The notes under the pieces: generated by a model
What the model saw: the letters and a program-made list of their open reading frames with translations, nothing else
Database searches by the model: none
Told to the model about the DNA's origin: nothing
Shown: one piece after another, positions 26,569-33,733 of the stretch
Position numbering within the stretch: the first letter of the stretch is position 1
How the letters are laid out: every line of letters begins with the position of its first letter
Origin: Bacteroidales bacterium
GTDB lineage: Bacteria > Bacteroidota > Bacteroidia > Bacteroidales > Muribaculaceae
Direction of reading: 5' to 3'
Length of the DNA: 60,900 nt
Assembly (NCBI GenBank): GCA_029007645.1
Contig: JAQXIE010000001.1
Coordinates: 1-60,900 of the forward strand
Position numbers and translations under genes: made by a program

Positions 26569-28686
26569 TCAAATTTTCAATGTTAGTCTGACGGTCTGGC
26601 CGCGGCGCAGCGGGGCGCTGGGGGCGACTGACTGTGACACGACGTAGCCGGCTCCCGACAGACGTACGTTCACGCCACGTTGCTCCAGGATGCGTACGGC
26701 CGAGGCCGCTTCATAACCCATCAGGTTGGGCATCGCGCCGGGTGCGTCACCGGCATTTGCGCTGATGCGGCATACGCTCTTCACGCCCGCATGGCGTGCC
26801 ACGGCGCCGCTCTTCCTGTCGGTCGACGCCGCCAGAATTGGCTTGCTCGCGTGTTTCTCGCCATGGAAGTCCGACGAGTTGTCAAGCATACCGCGCGAGT
26901 ACATCTTGATGGCCATATTCTTCACGACCTGACCCGATGTGCGGTTGGCCGAGTTGCCGGCTCCCGACAGCACCAGCGCCATGCAGGAATAACGCGGATT
27001 GGAGTATGGGAAGAATCCGGCGAAGGCATAACGCCGTTTGGCCGTGTTGTAGACCCCTTTCTCCACAGGGTAGGCCGTTCCCGTCTTGCCGGCGACTTCC
27101 ACGCGGTCGTCGCGGACCAGACGTGCCGTGCCATGCTCGCCCCATACCACCTCGCGGATACACTCCCGCACCTTGCGGGCTGTCTCCGGACTGCATATAG
27201 TGGGGCGGATATACTGTATCGGCATTATCGAGTCAACGCCGTTCTCGTCGATTAGCCCCTTCACCAGATGTGGCCGGACGTATTTGCCGTCGTTGGCCAG
27301 CGCATTGTAGACCGACAGGGTGAACAGCGGAGGGAGTTCCGTATTGTATCCGTAAGCCTGGCGGGCCAGGTCGAGATGACGGGCCGTCATGGTGATATTG
27401 TTGCCGCGGCTGTCGTGGTCGACAAGGCGGCGGATCCGCGGGGTGCACTCCCCTGCTATTCCCGACCGTATCGGCTCGAAGAATCCCAGACCGGCCAAAC
27501 GGTCGTGCCATTTCTCGGGATTTTGGGCGTATCCGCGGAATATCACGCGGGCAATGCCAGTGTTGGACGACTGTTCGATCACTTGCTTCATGTTCTTCAT
27601 GCCGCTGCCGTGCGGGTCGCTGGTGCGCATGAAGGGGGAGCAGTCCACCAGGTCGTTGACGCTCTTCACCAGCCCGTCCTCGAAGGCTATCATCAGCGAG
27701 ATGGGTTTCATTACAGAACCCGGCTCGAAGGGGAGAACCGCCCGGTTCAAGGCCTCGCCGTAGGAGCCGTCATCAAGAAGCTCCACATTCGAAATGGCCT
27801 TGATCTCGCCTGTGGCAACCTCCATCAGTATGGCTGTGCCCCATTCCGCTCCGGCGTCCATGCATACCTTGGTCAGTTCCTCCTCGAGCATATCCTGCAG
27901 GTCGATGTCGATGGTGGTGAGAATGTCGTAACCGCGGCGCGCCGGCGTGGTCACCCAGTTGCCGAAGCCCGAGGTCAGAGCCACCTTCTTGGCCAGTCCG
28001 TAATGTCCGTACAGCAGCGAGTCGAGGTCCTTTTCCAGGCCCGAATATCCGTGGATTTCCTTGGTGGCTGCATTCTCGTTGACACGGCCGATGCTGCGGT
28101 AAGCCATCTTGCCGTAAGGGTAGATGCGTTTGTCGCGGGCCGTCTTGTAGAGCGGTGTGTTGCTGGTTTTGGCCCATTTGTTGACAAACGGGAAGTGGCG
28201 CACGCGCTCCATATCCTCAAGTGATCCTTTGGCAACAAGCCGCAAAGCGCGCGTGCGCTTCTCCGGCGCCTTCTCGAACTCACGTTTCAATTTAGTATGC
28301 CACGAGTATTTGGCAAGCGTGTCCGGGTTGCTGTTCAGATCCGCGCGTCTCGGATAGTACTTGTCGAGCGAGTCGGCAAACGCGCTGATCGAATCCTTGG
28401 GAAGTACCCGCAAATTGGCGATCTTGCTGTGCCGCAGGTCGAGCAGAATGTCGTAAACCCTCAGATTGCATGCCAGTATGTTGCCGTTGTCCGACAACAG
28501 ATTGCCACGCTCGGGCTTGATCGTGTCCACTTTGGCCAGCTCCTTCTTGCTGCGGTCGTTCCAGGCGGATGCCTCGATCACCGTCGTGTTGAACAACTTC
28601 ACCAGCACGCCGAATCCAAGCAGACAGAAGAATATCACGATCACCGCATAGCGGATCAATATGTTTTTCTTGTTGTTTTGTTTCAT
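26569..28686 (-). CDS. ftsI: septal penicillin-binding transpeptidase (FtsI/PBP2 type) with PASTA domain
   Basis: Class B PBP that cross-links septal peptidoglycan. 705 aa: membrane helix at residues 11-30, PBP dimer domain, then the transpeptidase with Ser324-Val-Met-Lys327 (EPGSVMKP), Ser373-Ser-Asn375 (EQSSNTG) and KTGT near residue 525 (VAGKTGTAYP). The last 60 residues (MPNLMGYEAASAVRILEQRG) are one PASTA domain, typical of Bacteroidota FtsI. Its ATG overlaps the ftsL stop by 4 bp. Confidence 0.95.
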   Translation of the reverse strand: MKQNNKKNILIRYAVIVIFFCLLGFGVLVKLFNTTVIEASAWNDRSKKELAKVDTIKPERGNLLSDNGNILACNLRVYDILLDLRHSKIANLRVLPKDSISAFADSLDKYYPRRADLNSNPDTLAKYSWHTKLKREFEKAPEKRTRALRLVAKGSLEDMERVRHFPFVNKWAKTSNTPLYKTARDKRIYPYGKMAYRSIGRVNENAATKEIHGYSGLEKDLDSLLYGHYGLAKKVALTSGFGNWVTTPARRGYDILTTIDIDLQDMLEEELTKVCMDAGAEWGTAILMEVATGEIKAISNVELLDDGSYGEALNRAVLPFEPGSVMKPISLMIAFEDGLVKSVNDLVDCSPFMRTSDPHGSGMKNMKQVIEQSSNTGIARVIFRGYAQNPEKWHDRLAGLGFFEPIRSGIAGECTPRIRRLVDHDSRGNNITMTARHLDLARQAYGYNTELPPLFTLSVYNALANDGKYVRPHLVKGLIDENGVDSIMPIQYIRPTICSPETARKVRECIREVVWGEHGTARLVRDDRVEVAGKTGTAYPVEKGVYNTAKRRYAFAGFFPYSNPRYSCMALVLSGAGNSANRTSGQVVKNMAIKMYSRGMLDNSSDFHGEKHASKPILAASTDRKSGAVARHAGVKSVCRISANAGDAPGAMPNLMGYEAASAVRILEQRGVNVRLSGAGYVVSQSVAPSAPLRRGQTVRLTLKI

Positions 28687-29054
28687 TTATCTGCGGGTTC
28701 TGGCTGGGATTTTGAAATAACGTAAGGAGGCTGTTCCTGGAATTCCAGGGGGAGGCCGCGTTCGCGGACCATGCGTTTCATCTCGGTCTCGCGTATCAGG
28801 GTCATGTATCGTTGCTTTTCGTCAAGCATACGGCTCTCGGTGCGGTGCAGTTCGTTGGTCAGGGCCTTGATCTCCTCCATTCGCGTCTTAGTGCGGTAGC
28901 GGAGTCCCATCAGGGCGATTACTACGACTATTATCACCAGAAGCAGCCATGCGTTGGTGCGGAAAAATTCCAGGGATATCGACTGACCGTAACGCAGTTC
29001 GTCGACCCATCCCGGTGATTTGTGCTTAGAATCTGTTTTCTTATCTGATTTCAT
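28683..29054 (-). CDS. ftsL: FtsL-like cell division protein
   Basis: A 123-aa bitopic protein: a basic cytoplasmic N-terminus, one membrane segment (WLLLVIIVVVIALMGL, about residues 36-51) and a periplasmic coiled coil (RMEEIKALTNELHRTESRML). Sequence conservation is low in this family; position between rsmH and ftsI plus topology support the call. It overlaps ftsI by 4 bp. Confidence 0.85.
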   Translation of the reverse strand: MKSDKKTDSKHKSPGWVDELRYGQSISLEFFRTNAWLLLVIIVVVIALMGLRYRTKTRMEEIKALTNELHRTESRMLDEKQRYMTLIRETEMKRMVRERGLPLEFQEQPPYVISKSQPEPADK

Positions 29055-29061
29055 TTTTGTG

Positions 29062-29982
29062 TCAGTGATTGTCGGATAACAGTTCGGCGACTCGCAGTTT
29101 GGCGCTGCGCGAACGTGGATTCTCCAGGATTTCCTGTTCGTCCGGAGTCACGGGCGTGCGGGTCACGAGCTTCCAGGGAGTCTGAATACGCCCGAAAATA
29201 TCCTGATCGACCTTGCCTTCAAGATTGCCGCTGCGCATAAAATTCTTGACCATGCGGTCCTCGATGCTGTGGTAAGTGATCACGGCAAGCCGTCCTCCGG
29301 GTTTCAGAATCTTCAGGGAGTTCATCAGCAGAATCTGCAGCGATCGCATCTCGTCGTTGGTTGCGATCCGCAACGACTGGAATACCTGCGCCAGATCCTT
29401 CTTCAGATTTTTGGGATTCATTGCCGGTGTGATGACCTCGACCAGACGGCCGGTCGTATCAATGGGTGAGTTGTCGCGGGCGCGGACCAGTGTGTTGGCG
29501 ATGGCCCCGGGCCGCTTAAGATCGGTATATGCCCGTAGCAGCGACTCTATTTCCTCCTGCGAGGCTGTGGCAAGAATATCGGCCGCTGTTTTTTCGCCGC
29601 TCTGGTTCATCCTCATGTCGAGCGGAGCGTCTTCACGGAAGGAGAATCCCCGTTCGGCACTGTCGAAGTGATGGAAAGAGACGCCAAGGTCGGCCAGCAT
29701 GCCGTCGACCTTGTCGACGCCATGAAAGCGCAGGAAGTTTGGGATAAACCGATAATCGGAATGTACAAATGTAAACCGGGGATCGTCCGGAGCATTCTGA
29801 AATGCATCGATGTCACGGTCAAAACCGAAGAGCCGGCCTGTGGGGCCAAGCCGTTGCAATATTGCGCGTGAATGGCCACCGCCACCAAATGTGGCGTCGA
29901 CATATATCCCCTCGGGATTGATGTTGAGCAAATCGAGAGTAGGTTCCAGCAGTGCCGGTGTATGATATACGTTCTCAGTCAT
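29062..29982 (-). CDS. rsmH: 16S rRNA m4C1402 methyltransferase
   Basis: RsmH methylates C1402 of 16S rRNA using SAM. Starting at 29982 (MTENVYHTPALLEPTLDLL) the protein is 306 aa, the family norm; in-frame ATGs at 30018 and 30054 would add atypical residues. Motifs: YVDATFGGGGHSRAIL (SAM loop), GMLADLGVSFHHFDSAERGF, and RLAVITYHSIEDRMVKNFM. It is the first gene of the dcw cluster here; mraZ, usually upstream, is absent. The 5' region (29983-30627) is divergent from ybeY. Confidence 0.94.
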   Translation of the reverse strand: MTENVYHTPALLEPTLDLLNINPEGIYVDATFGGGGHSRAILQRLGPTGRLFGFDRDIDAFQNAPDDPRFTFVHSDYRFIPNFLRFHGVDKVDGMLADLGVSFHHFDSAERGFSFREDAPLDMRMNQSGEKTAADILATASQEEIESLLRAYTDLKRPGAIANTLVRARDNSPIDTTGRLVEVITPAMNPKNLKKDLAQVFQSLRIATNDEMRSLQILLMNSLKILKPGGRLAVITYHSIEDRMVKNFMRSGNLEGKVDQDIFGRIQTPWKLVTRTPVTPDEQEILENPRSRSAKLRVAELLSDNH

Positions 29983-30143
29983 TTCAGCAGGGTATACCCT
30001 TGTGTTGATTGTTGTCATCGAAGAAATATGCATCCCTTGGCAAAGCCCTTGCAAGCAACCGTATTAGTAGGTTCAGTCTGGCTTGTTGCATGACATTGCG
30101 CAGAGAATGAATTCCTTCTTTTTCAGCGTTCTCTATTTGGGTG

Positions 30144-30175
30144 TAAAGTTAGTTATTTTTTGTAAACTATTTACA
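30144..30175 (-). promoter_or_regulatory. candidate dcw promoter with inverted-repeat operator
   Basis: On the minus strand TAACTTTA (30151-30144) is one base off the TAnnTTTG -7 element. Immediately upstream is a perfect dyad TGTAAA-CTA-TTTACA (30161-30175), positioned to overlap the promoter. No regulator can be named; it does not resemble the direct TGGGN repeats bound by MraZ. Confidence 0.3.
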
Positions 30176-30199
30176 ATGTGTAAATCGAAAAATTTAAAG

Positions 30200-30400
30200 A
30201 TTTGGCAAAAAGTTATCTACAATTTTTTGCGAAAAACATGACTTTGGCCCCAAATTTAGATAACATTCAGATAATCAGCTTGATTAAGTAAATATTGATG
30301 ACATTTTCTCAATAACTATAATTAATATCATAAATATATAATATAATTAAATAAGAATTAGAAATAATAAACATTGAAAATAATATCTTAACGGCCCGAC
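30200..30400. other. AT-rich divergent region, candidate replication origin
   Basis: Within the 570-bp gene-free gap between rsmH and ybeY. It holds TTATCTACA (30213-30221; one mismatch to the DnaA box TTATCCACA) and two weaker inverse copies, TTTAGATAA (30255-30263) and TTCAGATAA (30266-30274), followed by about 90 bp of nearly pure A/T (30300-30390) suited to unwinding. Genes diverge on both sides, mnmG (often origin-linked) is next to it and a parS site lies 2.7 kb away. No origin function is shown by sequence alone. Confidence 0.35.
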
Positions 30401-30562
30401 GTTGGATTATTTTACTGATTGCATGTCGGATGTCAAATCATTTTTAATTCTCAAGCAGTTAAATCCAGTCAAATTATTCTATAACTTGCTGAAATTAAGA
30501 AAGAAATTTTATTTTTCATTTTTCAATCCCGAAAACAGTATTCGGAGGGCCTTATGCCCCGG

Positions 30563-30594
30563 TTTGATATTTAGGGCAAAATTTTGTATTTTTG
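30563..30594 (+). promoter_or_regulatory. Bacteroidota promoter of ybeY-mnmG
   Basis: TTTG (30563-30566), 20 bp, TATTTTTG (30587-30594): a full consensus match. The predicted start near 30600 leaves a leader of about 28 nt before the ybeY ATG at 30628 and excludes the in-frame TTG at 30592. Confidence 0.75.
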
Positions 30595-30627
30595 TCAGTA
30601 GTACAAGGATTCAAAGTCTGTGTGGTG

Positions 30628-31062
30628 ATGAAATTCAATAAAATTGATTTTGAGGCTCAGGATGTGCCTATGCCCTCTCTTGATTTTCAACGACTGCGGA
30701 AATGGATTGTCAGCGTCGCCGAGGATTATGGTTACAGGGTCGGGAGACTGTTGTATGTTTTTGTCAGCGATAAGGAAATTCTGCAACTAAACCGGCAGGC
30801 TTTGGGCCATGACTATTTCACAGACATCATCACATTCGACTATACGCGCGGAGACACAATTCTCGGCGAGATGACAATATCGCTCGACACGGTGGCGAGC
30901 AATGCCGAAAGCGTCGGCGAGTCATACCAGCGGGAACTTCTGCGCGTTATTATACATGGAGTGCTCCATCTTGTGGGCATCAACGACAAGGGTCCCGGCG
31001 AGCGTGAAATTATGGAAGCCGCCGAGAACAGTGCTCTTGAAAAATATGAAGAAACAGTCTGA
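30628..31062 (+). CDS. ybeY: endoribonuclease YbeY
   Basis: Metal-dependent endoribonuclease for 16S rRNA 3'-end maturation and ribosome quality control. The start at 30628 (MKFNKIDFEAQ) gives 144 aa and follows a consensus promoter. The signature helix is RVIIHGVLHLVGINDKGPGE: the two His of HGxxH are present, but the third zinc ligand of the usual HGxLHLxGYDH is replaced (IND-K), a variant I believe occurs in Bacteroidota. mnmG starts 2 bp downstream. Confidence 0.9.
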   Translation: MKFNKIDFEAQDVPMPSLDFQRLRKWIVSVAEDYGYRVGRLLYVFVSDKEILQLNRQALGHDYFTDIITFDYTRGDTILGEMTISLDTVASNAESVGESYQRELLRVIIHGVLHLVGINDKGPGEREIMEAAENSALEKYEETV

Positions 31063-31064
31063 AG

Positions 31065-32963
31065 ATGCGGTTTGATTACGATGTGATAGTTGTGGGGGGC
31101 GGACATGCCGGCTGCGAGGCAGCCGTCGCTTCGGCGCGACTTGGTGCCAGGACTCTTCTTATCACTCTTGACATGAACAGGCTTGCACAGATGTCGTGCA
31201 ATCCCGCGATCGGCGGTATTGCAAAAGGCCAGATTGTTCGCGAGATAGACGCATTGGGAGGCCAGATGGGAATTGTGGCCGACCTGACAGCCATCCAGTT
31301 CAGGATGCTTAACCGTTCGAAGGGGCCGGCTGTGTGGTCGCCGCGCGTTCAATCCGACAGGGAGAAGTATATTGCACAATGGCGCAAAATAATCGAGAAT
31401 ACCGATAATCTCGAACTGTTTCAGGATAATGTCACAGGGCTGCGTACTGACACCGATAAGCATGTCACTGGTGTTGTCACCGCGTTGGGTTTTGAGTTCA
31501 GCGCAAAGGCCGTGGTGCTGACCGCCGGCACATTCCTAAACGGTCTGATGCATTTCGGGCCTGTAAAATTGCCCGGCGGCCGTATTGCGGAGCAGAACAG
31601 CACAGGGCTTACCGAGCAGCTCGTAGCGCTTGGCCTTCATGCCGACAGAATGAAGACTGGTACGCCCGCACGTATCGACGGCCGCACAATAGATTTCTCA
31701 CTCGCCGAACGTCAGGAGGGCGACCGGCTGGAATGGGAGAAGTTTTCGTATCTACCGCAAATTCGCCGCAGGCTCAGACAGCGCCCCTGCTGGATAGTAA
31801 GGACTAATCCGGAAGTTCATGCCGAAATAACGTCCCGACTGGATGAATCTCCAATGTATAACGGTGAGATTCAGAGTATTGGACCTCGATATTGCCCAAG
31901 CATAGAGACGAAATTAGTCACATTTGCCGACAAGGATTCGCATCAGTTGTTTTTGGAACCGGAAGGTGAAGAAACCGAGGAATACTATATAAACGGATTC
32001 TCCAGTTCGATGCCCTGGCGTGTGCAGGTAGATGCACTGTCGCATATTCCAGCCTTGAAGAACGCCAATCTATTCCGTCCGGGATATGCGATTGAATATG
32101 ACTTTTTTGACCCCACGGATCTTCGTCACAGTCTGGAATCGAAGATAGTCGGCGGCCTCTATATGGCCGGTCAGGTTAACGGTACCACCGGCTATGAGGA
32201 GGCGGCCGCGCAGGGTCTTATGGCCGGAATAAACGCCGCATTGGCAGTGCGCGGAGAATCCCCTCTAGTGCTTGGACGGGACCAGGCTTATATCGGAGTT
32301 CTGATAGATGACCTTGTCACGAAAGGCGTGGACGAGCCTTACCGTATGTTCACCTCGCGTGCTGAGTATCGTATTCTGCTGCGTCAGGACGATGCGGATA
32401 TGCGGCTCACTCCGATTGGCTATAAGATAGGCCTTGCCGACAAGGAGAGATATGAAGCTATGATCTACAAGAAACGAGAACTCGATTTGTTGATAGAATG
32501 GGCGGAAAAAACCAATATAAAATCAACCGCGGAATTCAATTCGTTTCTTGAGAGCGTCGGTACTTCTCCGATGACAGCCTCGATCAAGGTTGCGGATCTG
32601 GTGCGCCGGCCTCAGCTATCGTTCCGGATACTTGCCGAGCATATTGAGCGAGTTGCTCAAAGATTGGGTAGTGTGGATCTTGCCGAGCAGGGCATACGTC
32701 GCGAGGAGATAGTTCAGGCTGCCGAAATATTGTTGAAGTATTCCGGCTATATTGAACGCGAAGCCGAGATTGCCGCGAAGCAGAAGCGTCTCGAGGATGT
32801 CAGAATTCCTGACTCGTTTAGGTTTGACGAAATCGAAGCAATCTCGACCGAAGCCAGGCAGAAACTGACCCGTATACGTCCTGCTACGATAGGGCAGGCC
32901 TCGAGGATCCCCGGAGTATCACCGGCTGACATCAGCATACTGCTGTTGTTGATGCATCGATGA
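31065..32963 (+). CDS. mnmG: tRNA uridine-5-carboxymethylaminomethyl modification enzyme MnmG (GidA)
   Basis: With MnmE, MnmG installs the cmnm5 group on U34 of several tRNAs using FAD and folate. 632 aa, full length: FAD loop VIVVGGGHAGCEAAVASARL, CNPAIGGIAKGQIVREIDAL, GTFLNGLMHFG, LKTGTPARID-type region (MKTGTPARIDGRT), FTSRAEYRILLRQDDAD and a helical C-terminus ending in the PGVSPADISIL region. gidA is commonly close to oriC in bacteria, which fits the AT-rich region upstream and parS just downstream. Confidence 0.96.
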   Translation: MRFDYDVIVVGGGHAGCEAAVASARLGARTLLITLDMNRLAQMSCNPAIGGIAKGQIVREIDALGGQMGIVADLTAIQFRMLNRSKGPAVWSPRVQSDREKYIAQWRKIIENTDNLELFQDNVTGLRTDTDKHVTGVVTALGFEFSAKAVVLTAGTFLNGLMHFGPVKLPGGRIAEQNSTGLTEQLVALGLHADRMKTGTPARIDGRTIDFSLAERQEGDRLEWEKFSYLPQIRRRLRQRPCWIVRTNPEVHAEITSRLDESPMYNGEIQSIGPRYCPSIETKLVTFADKDSHQLFLEPEGEETEEYYINGFSSSMPWRVQVDALSHIPALKNANLFRPGYAIEYDFFDPTDLRHSLESKIVGGLYMAGQVNGTTGYEEAAAQGLMAGINAALAVRGESPLVLGRDQAYIGVLIDDLVTKGVDEPYRMFTSRAEYRILLRQDDADMRLTPIGYKIGLADKERYEAMIYKKRELDLLIEWAEKTNIKSTAEFNSFLESVGTSPMTASIKVADLVRRPQLSFRILAEHIERVAQRLGSVDLAEQGIRREEIVQAAEILLKYSGYIEREAEIAAKQKRLEDVRIPDSFRFDEIEAISTEARQKLTRIRPATIGQASRIPGVSPADISILLLLMHR

Positions 32964-32996
32964 CTCTTAATACGCAGTATAAGTGAATCCAATGAT

Positions 32997-33012
32997 TGTT
33001 CCACGTGGAACA
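32997..33012. promoter_or_regulatory. parS (ParB binding site)
   Basis: TGTTCCACGTGGAACA is an exact match to the ParB consensus TGTTNCACGTGNAACA and sits at the centre of a 20-bp perfect palindrome (32995-33014). parS sites cluster around chromosome origins and nucleate the ParB-CTP/SMC loading complex. It lies in the 86-bp gap between mnmG and apt. No second copy was found on scanning the window for CACGTG palindromes. Confidence 0.88.
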
Positions 33013-33049
33013 ATCTGCAAAAATAAAATCAACTCAAAGACTAAATAAG

Positions 33050-33574
33050 ATGGAGATTGAAGACCTTAAACTTACCATCCGCGACATTCCCGATTTTCCC
33101 AGCAAGGGAATAATCTTCCGCGATCTGACGACCCTTCTCAAGGACGGGCAGGCGTTGCACATGCTGAGCGATGAGCTGATAGATATGTACCGTGGAAAAG
33201 GCATCACGAAAGTGGTGGGTATCGAAAGCCGCGGTTTCATCTGCGGCTCGATCATGGCCTATGCTCTCAATGCTGGTTTCGTGCCTGCACGCAAACCCGG
33301 CAAACTGCCCGCTGTTACCGTCAAGAAATCGTATGCCAAAGAGTACGGCGTCGATATGATTGAGCTCCACAGCGACGCAATCAATGAGGATGATGTAGTT
33401 CTGATCCATGATGACCTCCTGGCAACCGGTGGCACGATGCGTGCGTGCTATGACCTGGTAAAGTCGATGAATCCGAAGAAAATCTATATTAATTTTGCAG
33501 TCGAACTTACCGCTCTGAACGGTAGGAGTGTCTTCCCGCCGCAGGTGGAGGTGACTTCGCTGCTGAAATATTGA
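33050..33574 (+). CDS. apt: adenine phosphoribosyltransferase
   Basis: Salvages adenine to AMP with PRPP. The start at 33050 (MEIEDLKLTIRDIPDFPSKG) gives 174 aa, the normal size; an upstream in-frame ATG at 32996 runs through the parS palindrome and is rejected. Motifs: PSKGIIFRDLTTLL, GIESRGFICGS, RKPGKLPAVTVKKSY, and the PRPP loop VVLIHDDLLATGGTM. A hairpin terminator follows. Gene order mnmG-apt-uvrC is conserved in Bacteroidales. Confidence 0.95.
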   Translation: MEIEDLKLTIRDIPDFPSKGIIFRDLTTLLKDGQALHMLSDELIDMYRGKGITKVVGIESRGFICGSIMAYALNAGFVPARKPGKLPAVTVKKSYAKEYGVDMIELHSDAINEDDVVLIHDDLLATGGTMRACYDLVKSMNPKKIYINFAVELTALNGRSVFPPQVEVTSLLKY

Positions 33575-33604
33575 TCGATCTTTTTATCGCTTCCGGGCGT
33601 TCTT

Positions 33605-33648
33605 TCAGTGACGACGGCGCTGCTTGCAGCTATGCCCGTCGTCACTGA
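33605..33648 (+). terminator. hairpin terminator downstream of apt
   Basis: 13-bp perfect inverted repeat TCAGTGACGACGG/CCGTCGTCACTGA (33605-33617 and 33636-33648), 18-nt loop that itself contains a GCTGC/GCAGC mini-stem. No long T-run follows, so efficiency is uncertain. Confidence 0.55.
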
Positions 33649-33733
33649 CGCTTTATAGCAGTCCCGATCGCCATCCCTAAATCCGATAGACCGGTGAAAT
33701 TGAATCCGACATTCGTTCACTATTTATCCCGAA

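Noticed and set aside
30402-30641. 79-codon open frame in the AT-rich gap
   Set aside because: Low complexity, runs into the ybeY start and through its promoter; no coding character.
32996-33049. N-terminal extension of apt beginning MFHVEQ
   Set aside because: It is a translation of the parS palindrome; the normal APT start is at 33050.
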